44,705 bases of DNA from Phycisphaerae bacterium (GTDB lineage: Bacteria > Planctomycetota > Phycisphaerae > JAAYCJ01). A program made the translations under genes and the position numbers. Of the stretch, positions 16,343 to 23,271 are shown in pieces. How positions within the stretch are numbered: the stretch's first letter is position 1; every line of letters begins with the position of its first letter. The DNA lies in the NCBI GenBank assembly GCA_012729815.1, contig JAAYCJ010000226.1, positions 1 through 44,705 of the forward strand, written 5' to 3'. The notes beneath the pieces were generated by a model. It was not told the origin of the DNA. It saw nothing but the letters and a program-made list of their open reading frames with translations, and did not search any database.

Positions 16343-17050
16343 CTAAGGTGCCATTCTCGATGTGGCATCCGCGGGGGGGTGTTCTTCATCATACGATCTG
16401 TTGGGTCCGTACGAATGCCAGAAGTAGACGCGGCGTCCGTCCGAAGCCGACAGGAATTCCCCGTCATTGTCGTAGTACACTTCGGCGGCTTCCGGCAGAT
16501 CGATATTTGGGAAGGCGGCTTTGAGGTGGACCAACGGCAGCTCCTCCACGCGGGTCTTCAATCGCCGGTGTTGGCGGATCAGAGCCATCAGGTCGGTCCG
16601 GCTGGAGATGACGCCGGCGTAGACCGATCCGTCGTTGAAGGTGTCGTGGATGCGGAGAACCTCCAGCGAGGCGGCCTCGACGGCGGCATCGCCGAGTATC
16701 GGCTTTAACCGGCGATCCGGCAGTGCGGAACGCACCGCCAGCGCGATCAGGACGGCGGACACCGCGAGCATCGCGACCCACGATATACGCAGACCAACCC
16801 ACCGCGAGACCAGCAGGAACAATCCCGCGTAACCGACGGCCACCGGCAACGTGAAAACCAAGCCGATTATGAACCACCCGCTGGTCCGGAACGGGAAGAA
16901 CCGCGTCTGCGGCGCGTAGTCGATTGACGCCATGCCAAACCATGCCGCGACCAGCAGGAGTGCTGCGCCGCTTGCAAGGAAACACGCTGTCGTTGCCCTA
17001 TGTTGAGGTTCTGTTCTGGAATTGACCCTATATAGCGTGAAAAGAGCCAT
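16343..17050 (-). CDS. Membrane protein with three TM segments and a soluble C-terminal domain
   Basis: I start at ATG 17050, with CAGGGG upstream; a TTG ten codons earlier extends the frame. The 235 residues comprise hydrophobic segments at about residues 22-42, 58-80 and 87-106, then about 125 soluble residues (EVLRIHDTFNDGSVYAGVIS, YYDNDGEFLSASDGRRVYFW). I do not recognise the family. It sits 40 bases after the nuclease-like gene on the same strand, so it might be a third member of that unit, but its base composition is closer to the host genes. Function unknown. Confidence 0.6.
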   Translation of the reverse strand: MALFTLYRVNSRTEPQHRATTACFLASGAALLLVAAWFGMASIDYAPQTRFFPFRTSGWFIIGLVFTLPVAVGYAGLFLLVSRWVGLRISWVAMLAVSAVLIALAVRSALPDRRLKPILGDAAVEAASLEVLRIHDTFNDGSVYAGVISSRTDLMALIRQHRRLKTRVEELPLVHLKAAFPNIDLPEAAEVYYDNDGEFLSASDGRRVYFWHSYGPNRSYDEEHPPADATSRMAP

Positions 17051-17090
17051 TGATCGCCCCTGAAACCTGCCGCAGGGCAAAAGAACGCGG

Positions 17091-17549
17091 CTAACCTCCG
17101 CCTCGTGGATTCATCCGCTCTATGCATTCCTCAAGTGAAATAGTACACCGCTGCATTGTACCTCCTTGGCGCGCGAGCCATCGCTCTAGCGCAAGGAGTT
17201 GTGAACACCGCAAGTCCGGTCGCTGAACACGTCGCAATACTACTCGCGCATGCACTACGTAAGGACTCATGGTCTCGCGCAAGCTCTCAATTGTAGACCG
17301 AAGCTGGCTCGCCGCCTTCTTCAAGTCGCTACCCTTAAGCTCGACAAAGCACACGGTGCCAAAGGAAGGGACACATAAGGCGAAATCGCAGACTTCACCT
17401 CGCGTGAGCATGCATCCATCGACACGGTATCGCAATACCCTGCGACCCTGAGGGTTTCGAGCGCGATATCGGCACCCTAGTTCTTCAAAGCAGGCGACAG
17501 TCCGTGCATCGTCGCTTAGCAGGCCATTTGTTCCTAGCCGAGTTTTCAT
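17091..17549 (-). CDS. Putative PD-(D/E)XK-type nuclease partner of the ATPase
   Basis: 152 residues. Its ATG (17549) overlaps the ATPase stop by ATGA, so the two are translationally coupled. The core reads CDFALC, then VCFVELKGSDLKKAASQL: Asp55, Glu70 and Lys72 in the spacing D-x14-E-x-K, on alternating hydrophobic strands, as in PD-(D/E)XK nucleases and Holliday-junction resolvase-like folds. The following amphipathic helix with spaced Gln/Arg fits that fold. Rich in Cys and Arg. The size would suit a minimal nuclease domain with no separate targeting domain, so specificity may come from the ATPase. I cannot name a known defence family for the pair. Catalytic assignment is by motif only. 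Confidence 0.6.
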   Translation of the reverse strand: MKTRLGTNGLLSDDARTVACFEELGCRYRARNPQGRRVLRYRVDGCMLTRGEVCDFALCVPSFGTVCFVELKGSDLKKAASQLRSTIESLRETMSPYVVHARVVLRRVQRPDLRCSQLLALERWLARQGGTMQRCTISLEECIERMNPRGGG

Positions 17550-18865
17550 CGCCGCGATCCGCTAGTCTCCAGTTGCAGGAGTGCATCCATGTCTCGATTG
17601 AGCAGATCGGAAGCACTGTCGATGAGCTCACATCGAAGGGCGGGCGTGTCTGTAGATAGTAGATTTTCTGTCGTGCCATCCGCTACAAAGTAGCCATTCA
17701 CCTGTGACGGGTCTAGCCAGACACCCTCCGGGATCACCCTACTTACATCATCAGGTTTAACGTGTTGTGCAAGATCATGTGCGTACATCATATTATTGAT
17801 GCAAGTGAGGGCGTAGGGGGAATGCGTTGTAAGCACGAAGTCACATTTGATTGCGTTGAAGACGAAGACAATGTATTCAAGCAGGTCCTTCTGTGCAATG
17901 GGGTAGAGGTGTGCCTCTGGCTCTTCGATCACGACAAGAGAGCGTGATCGCTCAAGTACGAGAAGGAACAACAAGAGGAGTATCCATACCGATTCCTGTT
18001 GCCCAGACGAAGCATAGTTGATCTTGGTGAAGATGTCGTCTGAGACGTAAAGCTTGCCCCCCTCTTTGTCGTGGCGATACTCGCCCTTGAGTACTCGCTT
18101 AACAAATGATTGTGCTCTTCTGACAGCAGAGAACCAAACGGACGCGGTTGATAGGGCCTGGCGGTCACGTACTATCTCGTCTAATGACTTGTCAAAGAAT
18201 GCCTTCGTAGCGTTCACCGTCTCGGTAAACTGGCGCATCGGGAAGTCCAGGAGGTGTGGGTGGACATACTGCATCTGATCGGAGAGAGTGGACAGAATGC
18301 TACGCCCAGAGGGGATAAACACAAGCTCATTCTGGTACCCAAAAATGGCATTGCATTCCTTGCGCACGCGGTCAAGAATAGCTGCTCTCTGCTGGTCTAC
18401 CGCAAGTTTCTTAACGGCGGATAGGAACGTCGGTTGTGTCCTTTGCGGACGAAGCTGCCCTTCCACACTGCTAATCAGCTCTAATATGCGTTGCCACGCC
18501 TCGTGAGAAAAAAAAGGAGATACGTAACGATGGTGCTGTCTGTCAAGCGTTACGCGTAGTTCACATCCATTTCCATAGTTGTAGGTCACATTCACATCGT
18601 GGCTAAGCTTCCCAGGGCCGAAAAACTCGACGAAGCGATTGCGCAGGCGCTTTTTGAGAGCGTAGTCTGGTCGGTTAGCCTCCGCGTTTTGTGCACGCTC
18701 CATTACAAAAGCCGTCACCTCATCACGGACGTGGAGACTGTAGTGGATGAGCTTCGCGATCGTGCTCTTGCCTGATGACTGCGGCCCAATCAGCACGAGG
18801 AATCGACTCATATCAACCGATGCGTCACGAATCGGTCCGAAATTGTGGATTGTCAACCTATGCAT
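17546..18865 (-). CDS. OLD/ABC-type AAA ATPase, first gene of a putative defence pair
   Basis: 439 residues from ATG 18865 (MHRLTIHNFGPIRDA), with GGAAG seven bases before it; an ATG 23 codons upstream has no ribosome site. Walker A GPQSSGKST at 27-35, an ABC-like signature SSGQQES near 286-292, Walker B SLVVIEEPEAHLYP near 309-322, and the H-loop TTHSPYA near 346-352. This is the head domain of RecF/SMC/OLD-like ATPases used as sensors in defence systems such as Septu, PARIS, Gabija and Rlo. There is no TOPRIM nuclease in the polypeptide; the nuclease-like function appears to be the overlapping next gene. GC is clearly lower than in flanking genes, a sign of transfer. Confidence 0.85.
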   Translation of the reverse strand: MHRLTIHNFGPIRDASVDMSRFLVLIGPQSSGKSTIAKLIHYSLHVRDEVTAFVMERAQNAEANRPDYALKKRLRNRFVEFFGPGKLSHDVNVTYNYGNGCELRVTLDRQHHRYVSPFFSHEAWQRILELISSVEGQLRPQRTQPTFLSAVKKLAVDQQRAAILDRVRKECNAIFGYQNELVFIPSGRSILSTLSDQMQYVHPHLLDFPMRQFTETVNATKAFFDKSLDEIVRDRQALSTASVWFSAVRRAQSFVKRVLKGEYRHDKEGGKLYVSDDIFTKINYASSGQQESVWILLLLFLLVLERSRSLVVIEEPEAHLYPIAQKDLLEYIVFVFNAIKCDFVLTTHSPYALTCINNMMYAHDLAQHVKPDDVSRVIPEGVWLDPSQVNGYFVADGTTENLLSTDTPALRCELIDSASDLLNRDMDALLQLETSGSRR

Positions 18866-19226
18866 TGAATCACTTCCGTCTTGCGTCGAGTAGCGATCAC
18901 GTCCGGCCGGTGGGGTGTTGACTTTGTCTTCCATTCGTGGTCACTCTGGGTTATGTGCCAGAGACATCTCCTGCAACGCACAGCCCTGCAGCTTGCCGAC
19001 CACCTGTGCTGACAACCACGTGCGCTGACATGGAGAGCTTGGGCCTAAGGTGAACACCACTGGGCTGTGCTGCGGTTGGCTGCTCTTGACGCATAACTGC
19101 AAATTCTCCGCACTCCCCATGCTTCCTGTGAGGCACGGAAACGCCACTTCATTACAACAACTGCATCATATTCGATTGCACTGTCGATAGCAAGTGGCAT
19201 TTCAACGCCCACGTCGGACTGTGCCG
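18866..19226 (-). other. Long leader/intergenic stretch before the ATPase gene
   Basis: About 360 bases with no gene I can support. On the minus strand a 35-codon frame (MKWRFRASQEAWG...) and a 68-codon frame are open, but neither has a good ribosome site. The stretch has a composition unlike either neighbour and contains short scattered inverted repeats only. It may be the edge of the horizontally acquired segment. Confidence 0.4.
19165..19193 (-). promoter_or_regulatory. Possible promoter of the ATPase-nuclease operon
   Basis: On the minus strand, TTGCTA (19188-19193), 17-bp spacer, TATGAT (19165-19170). It would give an untranslated leader of about 290 bases, long for a two-gene operon. 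Confidence 0.4.
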
Positions 19227-19799
19227 CTATTCGCGTTCAAGCAGGAGGACGTATTCTTGGTTTCCGCCTCGGCCGGGGAGGGGGGTTTGGGCTTGGTCTT
19301 GGAGGGTGAGGTTCCAGGTGGGGATTTGGGTGGAGAGATCGTGGGCGATGGTTTGGGCTTGGTCGGGGGTCAACTTGCCGTCGCGGAGGAGGTTTTTGGG
19401 GGCTTCGTACTGGGGTTTGAGGAGTGAGAGGATTCGGCCGTCGGGTTTGATGAGTTGGGCGGCTTTGGGCAGGCTCAGCCGCTGAGGGGTCCAGGCGAGG
19501 TCGATGGTCACCAGGTCGCAGAGTTCCGGCAGTCGGACGTGCAGGGCGCTGGTCCGTTCCATCACCACGACGCGTTCGTCCTTGCGGAGCTTGTAGTCGA
19601 GGACGCCGTAGCCGGTATCGACGGCGTAGACGCGGGCGGCTCCGCGCTGGAGGAGGCAGTCGGTGAAGCCGCCGACGTTGGCCCCCAGATCGGCACAGAC
19701 CATGCCGGCTGGGCTGAGGTTGAAGCGGTCGAGTGCCCAGGCGAGCTTGGCTCCGCCGCGTGAGACGAACTTGCCCAGGCTTTGTTCATCGAAGGTCAT
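19227..19799 (-). CDS. TlyA/FtsJ-like SAM-dependent rRNA methyltransferase lacking the S4 domain
   Basis: 190 residues, ATG 19799. It begins KFVSRGGAKLAWALDRFN, the segment that in TlyA joins the S4 RNA-binding domain to the methyltransferase, then CADLGANVGGFTDCLLQRGA (SAM-binding loop), VYAVDTGYGVLDYKLRKDERV and VVMERTSA, with LVTIDLAWTP and LLKPQYEA further on. The order and spacing match the TlyA family of 2'-O-methyltransferases, which modify cytidines in 16S and 23S rRNA, but the usual N-terminal S4 domain of about 60 residues is absent. Such short forms may use another binding partner or another RNA. Its start is only 17 bases from a long inverted repeat. Confidence 0.8.
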   Translation of the reverse strand: MTFDEQSLGKFVSRGGAKLAWALDRFNLSPAGMVCADLGANVGGFTDCLLQRGAARVYAVDTGYGVLDYKLRKDERVVVMERTSALHVRLPELCDLVTIDLAWTPQRLSLPKAAQLIKPDGRILSLLKPQYEAPKNLLRDGKLTPDQAQTIAHDLSTQIPTWNLTLQDQAQTPLPGRGGNQEYVLLLERE

Positions 19800-19816
19800 T
19801 GTGGGGCCTCTTGGCT

Positions 19817-19993
19817 TTTCGGGCTTTTTGCCGGTTCAGGGCATGAGGTCTTTATTAGAAGTAGTAGTGCATTGCGTCGTCCACGAATCATATCGCAGAT
19901 CATTCATTGCTGGGAGAGTAGCGGAAATCATTAATAAAGCCAATACATTGGCTTTGTTAATGATTATGCCCTGAACCGGCAAAAAGCCCGAAA
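19817..19993. repeat. 177-bp nested inverted-repeat element upstream of the TlyA-like gene
   Basis: The outer arms 19817-19844 and 19966-19993 are a perfect 28-bp inverted repeat (the right arm contains ATGCCCTGAACCGGC). Inside, 19926-19943 and 19948-19965 form an 18-bp hairpin with a single mismatch and the 4-base loop TACA; its right arm directly abuts the outer right arm. The 81 bases between carry a further weak imperfect repeat. No target-site duplication is obvious and there is no coding frame. It could be a MITE-like element or a highly structured RNA leader for the TlyA-like gene. Confidence 0.85.
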
Positions 19994-20021
19994 CTCAGCG
20001 GTTCGCGGCCTTCTTCTGCAC

Positions 20022-20054
20022 CAATAAAAAATGCCTGTCGAAACGACAGGCATT
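20022..20054 (-). terminator. Rho-independent terminator of rpsT
   Basis: Perfect 11-bp stem AATGCCTGTCG / CGACAGGCATT (20030-20040 and 20044-20054) with a 3-base loop. On the minus strand it is followed by TTTTTTATT, 30 bases after the rpsT stop. Confidence 0.92.
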
Positions 20055-20083
20055 GGGATATCGACTTATCAAGCGCTCAGCGG

Positions 20084-20362
20084 TCAGGCGGTCTGAGCGG
20101 CTTTGAGGGCCTGGAAGCGCTTGGCCAGCCGAGCCTTGCGGCGGGCGGCGGTGTTGGCGTGGATGGTGCCCTTGGCTGCGACCTGGTCGAGGGTCTTGTA
20201 GACCCGCTTGAGCTCTTCGCCGGCGGCGTCGACTTCGCGCTGCTGGATGAGCTTGAGGTACTTCTTGACTTCGGTCTTGAGGGCGCTGGTTCTCACCTGG
20301 TTGCGCATCCGCCGCGTTTCGTTCTGCCGAATTCGTTTCTTGGCCGAGATTGAATGTGCCAC
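20084..20362 (-). CDS. rpsT: 30S ribosomal protein S20
   Basis: 92 residues from GTG 20362, with AGGAG nine bases upstream. The sequence has the S20 pattern: MAHSISAKKRIRQNETRRMR, ALKTEVKKY in the middle, and KGTIHANTAARRKARLAKR near the end. S20 binds 16S rRNA in the body of the small subunit and aids assembly. Length is normal for the family. It has its own promoter (20427-20454) and terminator (20022-20054), so it is transcribed alone. Confidence 0.96.
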   Translation of the reverse strand: MAHSISAKKRIRQNETRRMRNQVRTSALKTEVKKYLKLIQQREVDAAGEELKRVYKTLDQVAAKGTIHANTAARRKARLAKRFQALKAAQTA

Positions 20363-20426
20363 GTAAACTCGCTCCTACAATCCGCTTATGGATGTCTCTT
20401 CTTTTGTACTATGGTCGAAAACCAAT

Positions 20427-20454
20427 ATTATATCATGCGCTTTGCCCGTGTCTA
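20427..20454 (-). promoter_or_regulatory. Promoter of rpsT
   Basis: Minus strand TAGACA (20449-20454), 16-bp spacer, TATAAT (20427-20432), in a marked AT-rich patch 65 bases before the rpsT start. Confidence 0.75.
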
Positions 20455-20481
20455 TAGTTTATTCGCAGGAAAGCGTGGCGA

Positions 20482-21483
20482 TCAGAGCTTTTCGACGACG
20501 ACCTTGAGCCAGGCCTGGTAGTGGCGCTTCAGGAGGTGGACGGGCTCCCAGAAGCCGTCCAGGACGAACGCTAACTTCTTGTCGGGTGGGACTTTGCGCG
20601 AGCCTCGGAGGCGGATCTGGATCCATCGGGAGAGCATCAGGGAGCTGAGGATGGGCCAGTGGGGGGGGATGGGGCGGACGGATTTGTAGCCGGAAAGGAA
20701 GCTGACGGTGCGGTCGGTGTCGATCAGCCACGGCTGGGTGAGGGAGCGGATATCGTCGGGGTCGAAGGGGTGGCGGTGGCGGGTGGCAAAGAACATCAGG
20801 GCGTCGCCGAGGTCGCGGAGGGTCGCGCCGCGGGCGGCGTAGTCGTAGTCGAGGACGGCGCTGACCTGTTTGCCTTCGAAGAGCAGGTTGCCCGGGTGGA
20901 AGTCACCGTGGATGATGGATTGTTCGAGGCCCTGATCGGTGCCTTCGAGGCCCAGGGCTACATCGTCGAGTTCGTTTGCCAGCGCGGCGAGCTGCTGTTT
21001 CTGGTCGGGTTTGGCGGGCAGGGCGGTGAGCTCGGTCAGCAGGGGTTTGAGGATCGTGACGTGGTCTTCGCGGATGAAATCGCGTTTGCCGGCGTGGTCG
21101 AACTCGAAGCCGAGTTGGTGGAAGCGGGCCAGGATGGCTCCAGCGGCGTTTAACTGCTTGAGGTCCGGGCTCGGCTGCATCTTGCCGGGCAGTTCGGCTG
21201 ACATTTCGTAGACGCCGTCGTCGAGTTGCAGCCAGGTTCGGCCGTCGGCGGCGGGCACGGGCGCGGGAGCGGGAAGATCGCGCTGGGCCAGGAATGACCG
21301 CAGGGCGTGGTCGTATTCGATCCAGGGGGTTTTGACCATGTCGGTTGGCCGTCGGCGCAGGATGTAGCGTGTGCCGGCGGTTTCGACCCGCACCTTGGGG
21401 CTGGCGGTGCCGCCGATGGGGCTCAGCTTCGCGCCTTTGGGCAGATCGTAATGTTTGAGAACTTTGTTCCAATCCATTGTCAT
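20482..21483 (-). CDS. APH/ChoK-fold phosphotransferase
   Basis: 333 residues. I start at ATG 21483 (MTMDWNKVLKHYDLP); the open frame continues upstream only as a shadow of the sulfatase gene. RYILRRRP is the small-lobe Lys/Arg region, and SIIHGDFHPGNLLF with VLDYDYAARG are the Brenner-type catalytic loop and metal-binding Asp of aminoglycoside phosphotransferase and choline/homoserine kinase-like enzymes. The substrate cannot be told from these motifs; a small amino alcohol or sugar is likelier than an antibiotic. It starts 16 bases after the sulfatase stop, so the two are probably co-transcribed. Confidence 0.83.
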   Translation of the reverse strand: MTMDWNKVLKHYDLPKGAKLSPIGGTASPKVRVETAGTRYILRRRPTDMVKTPWIEYDHALRSFLAQRDLPAPAPVPAADGRTWLQLDDGVYEMSAELPGKMQPSPDLKQLNAAGAILARFHQLGFEFDHAGKRDFIREDHVTILKPLLTELTALPAKPDQKQQLAALANELDDVALGLEGTDQGLEQSIIHGDFHPGNLLFEGKQVSAVLDYDYAARGATLRDLGDALMFFATRHRHPFDPDDIRSLTQPWLIDTDRTVSFLSGYKSVRPIPPHWPILSSLMLSRWIQIRLRGSRKVPPDKKLAFVLDGFWEPVHLLKRHYQAWLKVVVEKL

Positions 21484-21499
21484 GGTTGCTCGTCTTGGT

Positions 21500-23017
21500 T
21501 CAGGTCGGTCGTTCGTTCTGCGGCCATCGGGGAAACTGGAAGTTGCGGACGCCGAACTCCTCCTTGAGGGCTGGGTTGTAGCGGAACGGGCGGACCGGCA
21601 GTCGGCTGTTTTCCAGGAACGGCTGGCCGGGCAGGGCCTGGTAGTGGGCCACGAGGTTGTCGTAGAACTGCCGGCACAGTTCCGGGCGGCGATCGGCCTG
21701 GTCGTCGATTTCATCGCGCGAGGCGGCGATATCGAAGAGCTGCTGGCGGCCGCCGTTGACGCAGTAGATGTACTTCCAGCGGTCCTGCCGCCACATGAAC
21801 TTGAGGGTCACGGTTCGCGTTGAGGCCCTCGATACGGGGCTTCGCGTGGAGGTTTGGGCGTGTTCCAGGTGGCCGAACTCGCCGACGACGGAGTCGCGGC
21901 TGGCGGCGGCGGGATCGGCGGCGGCGGGCAGAAGGTTGACGCCGTAGACGCCGTCTGGCGTTTCGACGCCGGCGGCGTGAAGGACGGTGGTGAACACGTC
22001 CTGCAGGACGGCCAGGTGTTCTCGCTGTTGGTTCCGCGGCAGGGTTTTGGGCCAGGCGACGATCAGCGGCACGCGGGCGGCGGCTTCGAAGTAGGAGCGT
22101 TTGCCGTACTGGTAGTGGTCGCCGAGGAGTTCGCCGTGATCGGAGGTGAAGACGATCAGGGTGTTGTCGCGTTGGCCGGTCTGGTCGAGGGCGTCGAGGA
22201 TGTGGCCGAATTCGGCGTCGATGTGCGAGACGAGGCCGTAGTAGCGGCTGCGGATGGTTTTGGCTTTGTCGTCCGCGGTGAGTTCTCGCCACTTGCCGTG
22301 CGTCTGGGTGAGCAGAAACACGTCTTTGGGGTCGCGGTCGGCGTCGCAGCGGACGGGCGTCGGGATGTCGCGCGGGTCGTACAGGCGTTCGAATCCCCAC
22401 GGCGGATCGAACGGCGGATGCGGCTTGAGGAAACCGGTCATGCAGAAGAACGGCGTGTCGGTGCCGGCGGCCTGGCGGATGTAGGCGGCGGTCCGTCGGG
22501 CGGTCCAGGCGGTGGTCGTGTGCTGGGCGGGCAGGACGGAGATCTGCGGTTCGTAGTAGGTTTCGTGGCGCTGGCCGTGCGGTTCGAGCACGTGGCCCAG
22601 GCCGTTGTCACGCAAGTAGATCAGGTAGTCGTCCTGGTCGCGGTTTTCGGGGATTTCCTCGCTGAGTTCCATGTGGGCAAAGCCGTGCGGCTGGCGCGGC
22701 GGGTGGAAGTGCATCTTGCCGATGGCGGCGGTGGCGTAGCCGGCGCGGCTGAGGAGTTCGGCGAGCATGGGGAATCGGCCGATCGGTTCGTTGGCGTTAC
22801 CCAGCAGGTCAAGCTGATGGCTGTGGCGGCCGGTGAGCAGGTTCTGGCGGGCGGGCACGCAGACCGGGGTTTGGGAATAGGCGTTGGTGAAGGTCACACC
22901 GGTTTCAGCGAGGCGGTCGATGTTGGGCGTGCGGACGATCGGATGGCCGTAACAGCCGAGGACGTCGGCGCGGAGCTGGTCGCACATGACCACCAGTACG
23001 TTCGGCCGATCCCTCAT
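21500..23017 (-). CDS. Sulfatase (type I, formylglycine-dependent)
   Basis: Start ATG 23017 (MRDRPNVLVVMCDQLRAD), with AAGGA ten bases before; a GTG seven codons earlier is possible. The formylglycine motif is canonical: PVCVPARQNLLTGR, Cys53-x-Pro-x-Arg57. Metal-binding residues appear in CDQLRAD and FTSDHGELLGDH, with GKMHFH and KPHPPFDPP as the other active-site blocks. About 505 residues, a normal length. No clear signal peptide at this start, so location is uncertain. Likely removes sulfate esters from glycans or related molecules. It heads an operon with the phosphotransferase gene; activation would need an anSME- or FGE-type maturase, not present here. Confidence 0.9.
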   Translation of the reverse strand: MRDRPNVLVVMCDQLRADVLGCYGHPIVRTPNIDRLAETGVTFTNAYSQTPVCVPARQNLLTGRHSHQLDLLGNANEPIGRFPMLAELLSRAGYATAAIGKMHFHPPRQPHGFAHMELSEEIPENRDQDDYLIYLRDNGLGHVLEPHGQRHETYYEPQISVLPAQHTTTAWTARRTAAYIRQAAGTDTPFFCMTGFLKPHPPFDPPWGFERLYDPRDIPTPVRCDADRDPKDVFLLTQTHGKWRELTADDKAKTIRSRYYGLVSHIDAEFGHILDALDQTGQRDNTLIVFTSDHGELLGDHYQYGKRSYFEAAARVPLIVAWPKTLPRNQQREHLAVLQDVFTTVLHAAGVETPDGVYGVNLLPAAADPAAASRDSVVGEFGHLEHAQTSTRSPVSRASTRTVTLKFMWRQDRWKYIYCVNGGRQQLFDIAASRDEIDDQADRRPELCRQFYDNLVAHYQALPGQPFLENSRLPVRPFRYNPALKEEFGVRNFQFPRWPQNERPT

Positions 23018-23271
23018 CGAGTCGCATTCCTTTGCCACTTTGAGGCTGGGCTTCCCACACAGACGGGACCAATCCCTACGAATACGGGACGAGTGTAATG
23101 CGGGGCGGGACGGGCGTCAATAGCGGGTATGGCGGCCCGGGCGGAGGCGGTTGGTGGGCGGGTTGACCCTGGCGGCGGGAGTTGTTAGGATGAGTTATTG
23201 GGGTGCAGTGGTGTTGATGGACGGCGGGTATGGCTGGGCGCGCCAGGCGTCCCATGTTGGGAGACAGCCAA

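Noticed and set aside
19817-19993. Integron attC site or retron RNA
   Set aside because: No GTTRRRY/RYYYAAC core sites, no integrase and no reverse transcriptase in the window.
20482-21483. Antibiotic resistance gene (aminoglycoside phosphotransferase)
   Set aside because: Only the general kinase fold is visible, and the context is a sulfatase operon, not a resistance cassette.
21854-23098. 414-codon plus-strand frame
   Set aside because: Shadow of the sulfatase gene, which carries CVPAR and metal sites.
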